From contig CALLAF010000004.1 in assembly GCA_938002605.1 (NCBI GenBank), positions 124,001 to 188,000 on the forward strand: a DNA stretch of 64,000 nt. Direction: 5' to 3'. The stretch is from an uncultured Paracoccaceae bacterium. GTDB taxonomy: Bacteria; Pseudomonadota; Alphaproteobacteria; Rhodobacterales; Rhodobacteraceae. Below, piece after piece: positions 1 through 8,953 of the stretch (within the stretch, counting starts at the first letter, position 1; each line of letters begins with the position of its first letter). A program made the position numbers and the translations under genes. The notes beneath the pieces are model-generated. The model was not told the DNA's origin. It was given only the letters and a program-made list of their open reading frames with translations, and did no database searches.

Positions 1-439
1 TGGGATCGCGGGCCCGGTCCATAATCGCGATCCGGCCCGGCCCAATGCCACCTTGCGCCCAAATCTCAATCTGCACGGCCAGCGGCGGCCAAGCCGCAAA
101 ACTGCGCTCTGGGTCGCGTGGGTACGCAATATCTGCGACCGCAGCTGCGTACATTTGCACCGGATCTTTGATCACATATCCGCGTTCAGCCAACATGGCA
201 TCAAGCCGTTCTTCACCAGCACGGATCATAAAAAGCGGGCGCTGCCCACCGTCAATCATCGCCTCTTGGGCGATTTCGATGTCGGCTTCTTGAAAGGGTT
301 GCTCTGCGGTTGCGGCATTGACCCGGCTGCTGTTGCTATCGTCAAGCCGGACAGTCCAAGGACCGAGCGCCTGTTTCACGGCGGCGGGCCAGGTCCCCTC
401 GATCACTGCATATAGTTTTCGTGCATCTGGAAAACTCAT
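1..439 (-). CDS. GNAT family N-acetyltransferase (truncated at window edge)
   Basis: Own minus-strand reading from ATG at 439: MSFPDARKLYAVIEGTWPAAVKQALGPWTVRLDD...; runs off the window; ATGA overlap with next gene. Confidence 0.6.
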   Translation of the reverse strand, partial: MSFPDARKLYAVIEGTWPAAVKQALGPWTVRLDDSNSSRVNAATAEQPFQEADIEIAQEAMIDGGQRPLFMIRAGEERLDAMLAERGYVIKDPVQMYAAAVADIAYPRDPERSFAAWPPLAVQIEIWAQGGIGPGRIAIMDRARDP

Positions 440-1158
440 TCACAAAACACCTTCTTTAGCGCGATAAACGCCGAATCAAGCTGCGCAATATCACTTCCAC
501 GCAGCACGAGGTTGGTACCATATTGGCCATCTTTCTGAAACGGGTATGACCCGACCGAAAGATCGCTGTGCTGGGTCGCGAATGCGGTCAAGCGCGCGGC
601 GACATCCCCTTCGCCTTGCATCAATGGCAGGGTGCGCGACTGTAATGGCGCGCCACCCGCCAATTCCGGCAAAATACTCGCCACCATGGCCTGAAACACC
701 GACGGCACCCCTGCCATGACATGCACGTTGCCCAAGGTAAATCCGGGGGCAATGCTGACAGGGTTATCGATAAGCACGGCCCCATCAGGAATGCGGGCCA
801 TGCGCAAACGCGCCGCGTTTAATTCCTTGCCAGAGGCGTCATAATGCGCTTGTAGCAGGGCCTTTGCATCATCGCGCACATCGATTGCGCGATCAAACGC
901 GGCGGCGATACAGTCAGCGGTGATATCATCATGGGTTGGGCCAATGCCACCGCTTGTGAAAACATGGTCATACCAGTCCGACAATGCACGCACTGCGGCG
1001 ATAATCGCCGGGCGGTCATCGCTGACCACGCGGACTTCGCGTAGGTCAACGCCGACGGCAGTCAATGCCCCCGCAAGGTGATGCATGTTCGCATCGCGCG
1101 TGCGCCCAGACAGAATTTCGTCACCAATCACAAGCATAGCGGCGGTTGGGTTGGGCAT
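436..1158 (-). CDS. CinA-like competence/damage-inducible protein A family (molybdopterin-binding MoaB/Mog fold)
   Basis: MPNPTAAMLVIGDEILSGRTRDANMHHLAGALTAVGVDLREVRVVSDD; start chosen at the MPNP methionine. Confidence 0.85.
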   Translation of the reverse strand: MPNPTAAMLVIGDEILSGRTRDANMHHLAGALTAVGVDLREVRVVSDDRPAIIAAVRALSDWYDHVFTSGGIGPTHDDITADCIAAAFDRAIDVRDDAKALLQAHYDASGKELNAARLRMARIPDGAVLIDNPVSIAPGFTLGNVHVMAGVPSVFQAMVASILPELAGGAPLQSRTLPLMQGEGDVAARLTAFATQHSDLSVGSYPFQKDGQYGTNLVLRGSDIAQLDSAFIALKKVFCE

Positions 1159-1220
1159 TAGCGATCTCCTACGGGTGGTGTTCAGATGCACACACCTATG
1201 ACGCGCACATGCCCGCGAAT

Positions 1221-2714
1221 CTATACCCCATATTCATCGCGCAAAAGGTTCTTTTGGACCTTACCCATCGTATTGCGCGGCAACGCGTCGCGCATGATAT
1301 AGCGGCGCGGGTGCTTAAACCGGGCCAACTCTGCCGTGACCTGTGCCGCGATTTCATCGCTGGTCACCGCCGCCTCGGGTTCAAGAATAACCGCAGCCAG
1401 AACCGATTCACCAAAATCGGGATGCGGCACGCCAAAAACAGCACTTTCCAAGACCCCGTCAACATCATTGATCACGTCCTCGATCTCTTTGGGGTAGATG
1501 TTGTAGCCGCCAGAAATAATCAGGTCTTTTTGACGTCCAACAATGCTAATCCGTCCGTCTTCAGCTGCGACGCCAAGATCACCGGTAATAAAAAATCCAG
1601 TCTCGCGCAGCTCTTCACGGGTTTTTTCGGGCATATTGAGGTAGCCTTGGAATACGTTGTCACCGCGAACTTCGATCATGCCGATGTCGCCTGCGGGTAC
1701 GGGTGCGCCTGTGTCTGGGTCAGTGATGATCACTTCGGTGCCGGGCAGCGGATAGCCGACCGTGCCCGCAATCCGGTCGCCCGCGAAAGGATTTGACGTG
1801 ATCATATTGGTTTCAGTCATCCCGTAGCGTTCCAAAATACGCTGGCCGGTCCGTTGTTCAAACGCAGTATGGGTTTCGGCCAATAGCGGGGCCGAACCTG
1901 AAACGAACAAACGCATGTTTGCGCAAAGATCGCCAGTCAAGCGCTGGTCATCTAACAGCCGCGTGTAGAACGTCGGCACCCCCATCAACATGGTCGATTT
2001 GGGTAGCTCGGCAATCACCGAATCTTGGTTAAACGCTTGCATGAAACGCACCTGGGCCCCCGCCAAAAGCGAGGTATTCATCGCCACAAAAAGCCCGTGT
2101 GTATGAAAAATCGGCAAGGCGTGGATCAGCCGGTCTTTATCCGTGATTTCCCAAAGGTCTGTAAGCGAGCGCGCATTCGAAAGCAGGTTCTTATGCGACA
2201 ACATCGCGCCCTTCGAGCGCCCGGTCGTGCCAGATGTATACAGTAGCGCGGCCAGATCATCAGGCCCGCGAGACGCTGTTTCAAACGTCGTGCTTGCCGC
2301 GTCCGCCGCTTGTGCCAATGTCCCGGATCCATCAGCCGCGATTGTCAAAACAGGGACGTCAAAAGCCGCATCAATGCGTGCCAAATCGCTGCTATCGCAG
2401 ATGATCAGGCTCGGCGTTGCGTCCTTAGCGAAATAGCTAAGCTCCGACTGCGTGTAGGCGGTGTTTAGCGGTAAATAGACGGCGCCCGCTTGGATCGCGG
2501 CCCCGTAGAGCGCGATTGTGTCCGCCGTTTTGGGGGCTTGAACCAAAATCCGGCCACCGGGTTGCACGCCAGCGTCGCGCAAAACATGCGCCAACTGGGC
2601 CACACGCTGGACAAACCCGGCATAGCTGACCGTTTGACCATCATCGCAAACCAAAAAGGGTTGCGTGTTGTTTGCGTGTGGCGCGATCAGCGCATCATAA
2701 AGTGTATTTGTCAC
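1221..2714 (-). CDS. matB: Malonyl-CoA synthetase (malonate-CoA ligase), AMP-binding
   Basis: AMP-binding motif LLYTSGTTGRSKGAMLSHKNL, 497 aa; GTGA overlap with malonyl-CoA decarboxylase gene. Confidence 0.88.
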   Translation of the reverse strand: MTNTLYDALIAPHANNTQPFLVCDDGQTVSYAGFVQRVAQLAHVLRDAGVQPGGRILVQAPKTADTIALYGAAIQAGAVYLPLNTAYTQSELSYFAKDATPSLIICDSSDLARIDAAFDVPVLTIAADGSGTLAQAADAASTTFETASRGPDDLAALLYTSGTTGRSKGAMLSHKNLLSNARSLTDLWEITDKDRLIHALPIFHTHGLFVAMNTSLLAGAQVRFMQAFNQDSVIAELPKSTMLMGVPTFYTRLLDDQRLTGDLCANMRLFVSGSAPLLAETHTAFEQRTGQRILERYGMTETNMITSNPFAGDRIAGTVGYPLPGTEVIITDPDTGAPVPAGDIGMIEVRGDNVFQGYLNMPEKTREELRETGFFITGDLGVAAEDGRISIVGRQKDLIISGGYNIYPKEIEDVINDVDGVLESAVFGVPHPDFGESVLAAVILEPEAAVTSDEIAAQVTAELARFKHPRRYIMRDALPRNTMGKVQKNLLRDEYGV

Positions 2715-4009
2715 GCGGTTGGCTCCTTCGGTTTTGTCTGTAGCGACGCCGTTGACAGGTTTTGAACGCTGCGTGCGGCGACGAGAGTTGACGCCATGGC
2801 GAAATCTTCGTGATTTCGTTCGGTTTGCGTCAAATTGTAAAGATAATTCACCATTGCCCCGCTTGATTGCGCCATACCATTGGCAGAGCTATCTGCGCCC
2901 GCGTGAATGTCGTGTACTTCAGCGCCATTGCCAAGGTGAAAACGTGTGACCGGATCAAGCGGCATACCGTCCGCACGCTTAGCGCCAAGCAAATAACGGG
3001 CCGCCATCGCACGAATATCATCTTCGGGGGCTTCGCCGTCTAGAATGGCCTGCGCTGCAGCGCCGTGGTCAGGATCATCAACTTGGGTCGCAAGCCATTT
3101 GTTCAGTCCTGGGATCGGCGACAGAGTCACAAATGTCTCAAGCTGCGGACATTCGAGCGATAATTCTGCCACCACTTGCTTGATCAACAGGTTTCCAAAG
3201 CTGATCCCGGTCAGCCCTTTTTGGCAATTCGAGATGGAATAGAACACGGCTGATTTAGCCTGATCCGCATCAAGCGGAGTACGCCCTTCGGACAAAAGCT
3301 CATCGATCGATCCGGGAATATCTTTGGTTAAGGCAACCTCTACAAAGATCAGTGGCTCATCGGGCATCGCCGGGTGAAAAAACGCAAAGCAACGCCGATC
3401 TGGCGGGTACAGACGCCGCCGCAAGTCATCCCAATCATCGATTTCATGCACGGCCTCATAGGCGACGATTTTATCCAAAATACGCGCCGGGGTATCCCAG
3501 CTAATCTGCTGCAAAACCAAGAAACCGCGATTGAACCAACTACGCAACAAATGCGCAAAATCATGGTTCGTGCGTTTTAGATCGGGATGATCGCGCAGCA
3601 GTTTCAACAAATCGACCCGCATCGAAACGAGCGCGGCAGTCGCCCCGACAGGCTGGTTCAACCGCCGCAACAATTCTTGGCGTTTGGGTTCCGCTGCTTG
3701 GCTCAGTGTTTTGAACAATTCTGGGGTCGGTTCATTTGCATATTGCGCCGCAATTTCAGCAACCTTTGCCGCATCAATATCAAGATCGGAATTTAAATAG
3801 TAAAAGAACGCCGTTTTGTCGTCGACCGTGAGCGCGGCGTAACGTTCCAACACCGTCGCAGCCAGCCGAAAACCGGATACTTCGCCTTCAGCTGATAACA
3901 ATGCTTGGCAAAGCGCATAGATGTCGCGCGTGTCATCTTTGCCGTGCAAGGCACCCCGACGGTCAAAGAGTTGTGATAGAATATCCCCGAGAAAGCGATT
4001 TCGCTGCAT
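2711..4009 (-). CDS. matA: Malonyl-CoA decarboxylase (MLYCD family)
   Basis: Motifs such as HDFAHLLRSWFNRGFLVLQQISWDTPA and FFHPAMPDEPLIFVEVALT; RBS-like GGAG before the second start (ORF extends to 4024). Confidence 0.9.
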   Translation of the reverse strand: MQRNRFLGDILSQLFDRRGALHGKDDTRDIYALCQALLSAEGEVSGFRLAATVLERYAALTVDDKTAFFYYLNSDLDIDAAKVAEIAAQYANEPTPELFKTLSQAAEPKRQELLRRLNQPVGATAALVSMRVDLLKLLRDHPDLKRTNHDFAHLLRSWFNRGFLVLQQISWDTPARILDKIVAYEAVHEIDDWDDLRRRLYPPDRRCFAFFHPAMPDEPLIFVEVALTKDIPGSIDELLSEGRTPLDADQAKSAVFYSISNCQKGLTGISFGNLLIKQVVAELSLECPQLETFVTLSPIPGLNKWLATQVDDPDHGAAAQAILDGEAPEDDIRAMAARYLLGAKRADGMPLDPVTRFHLGNGAEVHDIHAGADSSANGMAQSSGAMVNYLYNLTQTERNHEDFAMASTLVAARSVQNLSTASLQTKPKEPTA

Positions 4010-4038
4010 GATAGTCTCCATCAAAGAGTCGCAGCATT

Positions 4039-4050
4039 AATATCGATATT
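4039..4050. promoter_or_regulatory. Candidate GntR operator, perfect palindrome AATATCGATATT
   Basis: 12-bp palindrome between GntR gene and malonyl-CoA decarboxylase; identical copy at 5173-5184. Confidence 0.55.
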
Positions 4051-4086
4051 TTTGCAAGTCGTCCATTTAAATCGGCAAAAACGCAG

Positions 4087-4752
4087 TTAGATATCTAATG
4101 CGCGGGACAAATAATCGCCCGTCAACCGGTAATGGTTCAATAAACTTGCCGAAGCGCGGTCCTGGTCACGCTGAATTGCGGCATCCAAAATTTCTTCATG
4201 CTCTGCGGATACATCGCGTTTTTGGTAGGTCGCGCTTTTTGCCGCCAGATAGCGATACCGAATGTTCAGATCATAAAGCTGCGCGCAAAAGCGTTCCAGC
4301 ATAGGGGATTCGCTATTGGCCAAAAGCGCCATATGGAATGTCTTATGCGCCTCCTCGAACAGTTTTGTCCCCTGACCGCTGGCCTTCTTCATGTGGTGAT
4401 GGGTTAACACCAATTGTTCTTCCCAGTCTGGCGTCGCATTGGCAATTGACTGGCGCAGGGCCAAATCTTCAAGCGTGCAGCGTAACGCCAGAATTTCTGC
4501 AAAATTCGCCTTACTGGCCGGGGCCGCGCGAAACCCACGTTGGTCGATGCGTTCAACCAACATATCCGATGTCAAAAGGCTCAGCGCCTCGCGGACAGGT
4601 GAAGCACCGGTATTCAGCAAGCCGCGTAGCTGTTCAATTTTCAACTTTTGGCCTGCGGGCAATTCACCTGTTAGGATCATATCGCGCAGGGTCAGATAAG
4701 CACCGTGTGTGGCTGAAGTTTCCTTGACCTGTGTTTCGTCAATCATGGTCAT
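4087..4752 (-). CDS. GntR family (FCD-type) transcriptional regulator, possibly MatR-like
   Basis: N-terminal wHTH (GAYLTLRDMILTGELPAGQKLKIEQL...TGASPVREALSLL) and FCD-like C-terminus. Confidence 0.88.
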   Translation of the reverse strand: MTMIDETQVKETSATHGAYLTLRDMILTGELPAGQKLKIEQLRGLLNTGASPVREALSLLTSDMLVERIDQRGFRAAPASKANFAEILALRCTLEDLALRQSIANATPDWEEQLVLTHHHMKKASGQGTKLFEEAHKTFHMALLANSESPMLERFCAQLYDLNIRYRYLAAKSATYQKRDVSAEHEEILDAAIQRDQDRASASLLNHYRLTGDYLSRALDI

Positions 4753-4771
4753 ATCGGGACTTTCGCTAGGG

Positions 4772-5163
4772 TTATGTCAGGTTCACAGTCTTTGTTGAAA
4801 GTCCCACCGAGAGGTTCAACGATCCTTCGTTTATCATCCAACGCCGCAAGGTAAAACTCCGCGCGCCGCTTTTGTGCATCGGATCGGCTTCGGCTAATGC
4901 GCGGGCTGCTTCAAGACTAGGCGCACGGTAGATAATTAGACCGACCCCTTGCATATGATCACCCGTCTCGTCGGACATCGGCCCAGCAAACGCCAATTGC
5001 CCCCCGCTTCAAGGTCCGCTTGATATGCTAGATGATCAGCCAGCGCGGCTTTTACGTCTTCGGCTCCCTTTGCTGGCGTGCTTTGCGCCGCGTAAAGCTC
5101 TAGTGCGAGCGCCCCGCGCGCCTTCGCTTCCGATTTATAATCTGCCCAAGCAACCATCGTCAT
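4772..5163 (-). pseudogene. YciI-like protein, frameshifted
   Basis: MVAWADYKSEAKARGALALELYAAQ...YQADLEAGG in one frame continues as (Q)LAFAGPMSDETGDHMQGVGLIIYRAPSLEAARALAEADPMHKSGARSFTLRRWMI in another; junction at C6/G6 tract near 5010-5015. Confidence 0.75.
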
Positions 5164-5172
5164 TCCTCCCAA

Positions 5173-5184
5173 AATATCGATATT
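5173..5184. promoter_or_regulatory. Candidate GntR operator, second copy of AATATCGATATT
   Basis: Identical 12-bp palindrome in the divergent region between the YciI-like gene and the FAH hydrolase gene. Confidence 0.55.
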
Positions 5185-5242
5185 TATTGACATCTGATAT
5201 GATTGTAGGCAGAAATCTTGTGAACTGACAAGGAAGAGATGC

Positions 5243-6124
5243 ATGAAATATCTGGTGGGCAAGACAACGAATGGTACTGCGGTATTCGCTGTCGATGGTG
5301 AAAATGCCGTTAATTTAACAGCGTTAAACGCTGAAATTGGCGGTGATCTGATGGGGCTTATCCAGAACCCCGCGCTGATCGAATCAGTTGCAAGTCAGAT
5401 GGCCGACGCGCCTCGGGTTGAAGTCGCGGCGATCACGCCCGCCCTGCCTGTTGCTGAACCCGGCACCATCATCTGCCTTGGCCTGAACTATACAGACCAC
5501 ATCAAAGAGGGCGGATACGACATTCCAGACTACCCTGCCCTGTTTATGCGTGGCAAAAATTCGATCATGGCAGCAGGTGCACCGCTTGTACGCCCGACAT
5601 GTTCTGAAAAACTGGATTACGAAGCCGAGCTGATGTTCATCGTCGGCAAAGGTGGCCGTCATATTTCAGAGGCCGATGCACTAGACCATGTGTTTGGCTA
5701 TACCGTCTTTAACGACGGCTCCGTCCGCGATTACCAGCGTAAGACGCATCAATGGACACCGGGCAAAAACTTTGACGATACCGGCGCGATTGGCCCATTC
5801 GTTGTGACACCCGACGAAGTTCCAGAAGGCGCCGCCGGTCTGAAAATCGAAAGCCGTGTCGGCGACGAGATTTTGCAATCATCGAACACTGGCAACATGA
5901 TCTGGTCGGTTGCGCAAACGATCGCCACGATTTCACAATACACCACACTTGAACCCGGCGATCTGATCGCAATGGGCACACCACCCGGTGTTGGTCACGC
6001 CAAAAAGCCAAACCCACGTTGGCTTGTCCCCGGCGAAATTGTCGACATCGAAATCGAAGGAATCGGCATTTGCTCGAACCCCATCGTCGACGAAGCTGAT
6101 CACGTAAAAGGCAGTGCAGAATGA
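5243..6124 (+). CDS. Fumarylacetoacetate hydrolase (FAH) family protein
   Basis: IICLGLNYTDHIKEGGYDIPDYPALFMRGKNS...DYEAELMFIVGKGGRHI...GYTVFNDGSVRDYQ; FAH signature. Confidence 0.9.
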   Translation: MKYLVGKTTNGTAVFAVDGENAVNLTALNAEIGGDLMGLIQNPALIESVASQMADAPRVEVAAITPALPVAEPGTIICLGLNYTDHIKEGGYDIPDYPALFMRGKNSIMAAGAPLVRPTCSEKLDYEAELMFIVGKGGRHISEADALDHVFGYTVFNDGSVRDYQRKTHQWTPGKNFDDTGAIGPFVVTPDEVPEGAAGLKIESRVGDEILQSSNTGNMIWSVAQTIATISQYTTLEPGDLIAMGTPPGVGHAKKPNPRWLVPGEIVDIEIEGIGICSNPIVDEADHVKGSAE

Positions 6125-6786
6125 CCGCCCCAACAGGCCAAGAACTTGCGAATCTTCGCGCAAAGGCGCAAGCGGATCACCGCGCGCTGCGCGCCCGCAT
6201 CGATCGTTTGTCAGATGACGCGATTGATCTGATTCTGCGCGATGCGCGCTCGCATTATGCTTGGACTGACAAGCCGATCCCCGAGGGGATTCTTGAAGAA
6301 CTTTACGACATTACCATCAACGGCCCGACCAGCATGAACACCCTGCCGGCGCGGTTTACGTTTGTGTATACGCCCGAAGGCAAAGAACGGCTCGCTAAAT
6401 CGCTTAAGCCGCAAAATGTGGCGAAAATGATGGGCGCACCAGTCACGGCGATTATTTCGCACGACATGGAGTTTTGGAAAGAGCTTCCCAATCTGTTCCC
6501 ACACGAAGATCGCCGCCACCTTTTTGACGGGAAACCCGAATATTGCGAAGAAACCGCGTTTCGCAATGGCACGATGCAGGGCGCTTATTTCATGATCGCC
6601 GCGCGTGCGCTTGGGCTAGATGTCGGCGCGATGTCAGGTTTCTCAAACGCGATTGTCGACGAAGAATTCTTTGCTGGCACGACGCTTAAATCTAATTTTT
6701 TGTGCAATATTGGGTACGCTGACGAAACAGCGTTGTTCCAAAAGCTACCGCGCCTTGCCTTTGAGCAGGCCTGCAGCTTTGCCTAG
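6121..6786 (+). CDS. Nitroreductase family, RutE/HadB-like (malonic semialdehyde reductase-like)
   Basis: INGPTSMNTLPARFTFVYTPEGKERL...ETAFRNGTMQGAYFMIAARALGLDVGAMSGF...TLKSNFLCNIGYAD closely resembles RutE; ATGA overlap with FAH gene. Confidence 0.85.
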   Translation: MTAPTGQELANLRAKAQADHRALRARIDRLSDDAIDLILRDARSHYAWTDKPIPEGILEELYDITINGPTSMNTLPARFTFVYTPEGKERLAKSLKPQNVAKMMGAPVTAIISHDMEFWKELPNLFPHEDRRHLFDGKPEYCEETAFRNGTMQGAYFMIAARALGLDVGAMSGFSNAIVDEEFFAGTTLKSNFLCNIGYADETALFQKLPRLAFEQACSFA

Positions 6787-6797
6787 AGGATACTTAT

Positions 6798-7256
6798 TTG
6801 GCCATCAAAACGAAGACAGTTGTGACCTACCGGACGACCGCGCAATGCCCGACCCATGCGCGGACAGAAATCCCGGTACGTGACCTGAATGTCATCATTG
6901 ATGAGCCGATAGAGCGGGGCGGCAGCAATTTAGGCGCCACCCCAACCGAAATGGCTATGTCTGCGCTTATCGCGTGTACAAATGTAATCGGCCATAAAAA
7001 TGCACGTCGCCTAGGTGTGGACCTAGGCGACGTGACAATCGACGCAAATTGCCAATTCGACCGGCGCGGCGTTCTCATGGAGGATGAGATCGATATCCCG
7101 TTTCCGGCCGTCACGCTCACGGTGAATTGTGACACGACCGCCAGTCAGGAGGAGCTGACAGCGGTTGGCCTTGAGACCGCCAAATATTGCGCCATCGCCA
7201 AACTTTTCGAAGCGGCGGGCACAGATCTTACGGTCAATTGGGAGAAAGCGAACTAG
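6798..7256 (+). CDS. OsmC family protein
   Basis: GGSNLGATPTEMAMSALIACTNVIGHKNARRLGVDLGDVTIDANCQFDRRG. Confidence 0.85.
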   Translation: MAIKTKTVVTYRTTAQCPTHARTEIPVRDLNVIIDEPIERGGSNLGATPTEMAMSALIACTNVIGHKNARRLGVDLGDVTIDANCQFDRRGVLMEDEIDIPFPAVTLTVNCDTTASQEELTAVGLETAKYCAIAKLFEAAGTDLTVNWEKAN

Positions 7257-7297
7257 TTATCAAACGGGCGAAAGCCCATTTTCTGGGAGGAAAACAC

Positions 7298-8371
7298 ATG
7301 ATCAATTGGACACGGCGCAGCCTGATGGGTGCGGCCCTTGCGACGATGACAGCTATGCCTGTCGCAGCGCAGGAAACCATTTCAGCTGTCGTTATTGACG
7401 GCTATCCAACGCGCGCGCTTTGGGTACAAGAATTTACCGATTTCTTTATCCCCGAGGTTGACCGCCGCCTTGCCGAAACCGGCAACTATGTCATGGATTG
7501 GCAAGAAAACTATGGCGGTTCTATCGTAAAACCACGTGGCGTGCTTGAAGGCGTTCAGCTTGGTCTTGGCGACATTGGGATCGTCACGACGATCTTCCAT
7601 TCTTCTAAACTGCCGAGCCAAGGGCTCGCTGCGGTTACGCCGTTTGTTTCATCTGACGCGCGCGCGGTTGCACAGGCAATTGATGAAATTGCGCGTGAAT
7701 TCCCTGCCATGCAGAACGAATTTGCCGAACAAAACCAAGTCTATCTTGCGACGGGTGTCGTGCTTGACAGCTATCAGGTGTTCGCAACAAATGAATTGTC
7801 TGACATTTCGGGTCTTGAAGGGCTGAAGGTTGCAGGCGCGGGTATGAATTTGCGTTACCTTGAAGGTATCGACGGCGCAGCCGGTGTGCGCGGCAGTTTG
7901 ACCGATTTCTACAACATGCTGCAAACCGGGCTTGTCGACGCAGCTCAGCTTTGGCCAGAAGCCGCAGCGACGTTCAAAATCTCAGAAGTTGCCCCTTATA
8001 TGCTGCGGACAGATTTTGGCGCGGTGAACTCGAAAACCGTGACTGTGAACCAAGACTATTGGAACGCGCTGCCTGACGAAGTCAAAGAGGTGCTGCAAGC
8101 TGTGTCAATTGACTACCGCGATCACCTTGCGGGTCTTGCAATGGACCGCGCAGCTGCTGCCGAAGCTGCCTATGTTGAAGCAGGCGGAACGATCATCGAA
8201 GTATCCGAAGAAGATCGCACAGCATGGGCGAACGCGATGCCAAACATCGCGCTAGAGCTGGCGGAAACGCTGAATGCCAATGGTGAAGCTGGGACAGAGA
8301 TGCTCGCCGCATACCTCGCCAAGCTTGAAACCGCTGGTTTCGTGGGCGTCCGCGACTGGACACAGCCTTAA
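7298..8371 (+). CDS. TRAP transporter substrate-binding protein (DctP family)
   Basis: Tat/Sec-like N-terminus MINWTRRSLMGAALATMTAMPVAAQ; followed by DctQ and DctM genes. Confidence 0.85.
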   Translation: MINWTRRSLMGAALATMTAMPVAAQETISAVVIDGYPTRALWVQEFTDFFIPEVDRRLAETGNYVMDWQENYGGSIVKPRGVLEGVQLGLGDIGIVTTIFHSSKLPSQGLAAVTPFVSSDARAVAQAIDEIAREFPAMQNEFAEQNQVYLATGVVLDSYQVFATNELSDISGLEGLKVAGAGMNLRYLEGIDGAAGVRGSLTDFYNMLQTGLVDAAQLWPEAAATFKISEVAPYMLRTDFGAVNSKTVTVNQDYWNALPDEVKEVLQAVSIDYRDHLAGLAMDRAAAAEAAYVEAGGTIIEVSEEDRTAWANAMPNIALELAETLNANGEAGTEMLAAYLAKLETAGFVGVRDWTQP

Positions 8372-8401
8372 TCTCGACCGATCCCTGAAGGGGCCTAGAT
8401 T

Positions 8402-8953
8402 ATGTTGAAATCTGTACTTACGGGCCTCTCAGGGGTCGCAAATAAGGTGGCGATCATCGCCAATGCCGCCGGAACGGTCTGCGTTCTGGGCTTGGTGGTG
8501 ATCCTCAATGTCGATGTCATTGCGCGGGGCGTGTTTAACGCCCCGCTCAAGGGCACCTATGAAATCGTCCAACTATCGGTCGTTTTCATCGTCTTTCTGC
8601 AACTGGCGGACGTTGTGCGCGTTGACCGCCTTACCCGCTCTGACGGGTTCCTCAATGTGCTCCACAAACGTCGCCCCAATCTGACCGCAAATTTGCGCCG
8701 GATCATCAATGCCGTATCTGCAATCTTCATGGGGCTTGTTGCATACATCATGTTCCCTGAATTCATGCACATGTGGGAAACCCAAGACTTTTTCGGCGTG
8801 CCCGGCGTGTTCACCGCCCCTTGGTGGCCGATCAAGCTCGTGATTGCCTGCGGCTGCGCACTTTCATGCGTCATTTTCGTGCTGAAAGTCATCACCGCCC
8901 AAGACCGCCCGCAATTTGTCCGCGCCCCTGAACATAATGAGCCCACCACATGA
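8402..8953 (+). CDS. TRAP transporter small permease (DctQ)
   Basis: 183 aa hydrophobic; NVDVIARGVFNAPLKGTYEIVQLSVVFIVFLQLADVVR. Confidence 0.85.
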   Translation: MLKSVLTGLSGVANKVAIIANAAGTVCVLGLVVILNVDVIARGVFNAPLKGTYEIVQLSVVFIVFLQLADVVRVDRLTRSDGFLNVLHKRRPNLTANLRRIINAVSAIFMGLVAYIMFPEFMHMWETQDFFGVPGVFTAPWWPIKLVIACGCALSCVIFVLKVITAQDRPQFVRAPEHNEPTT

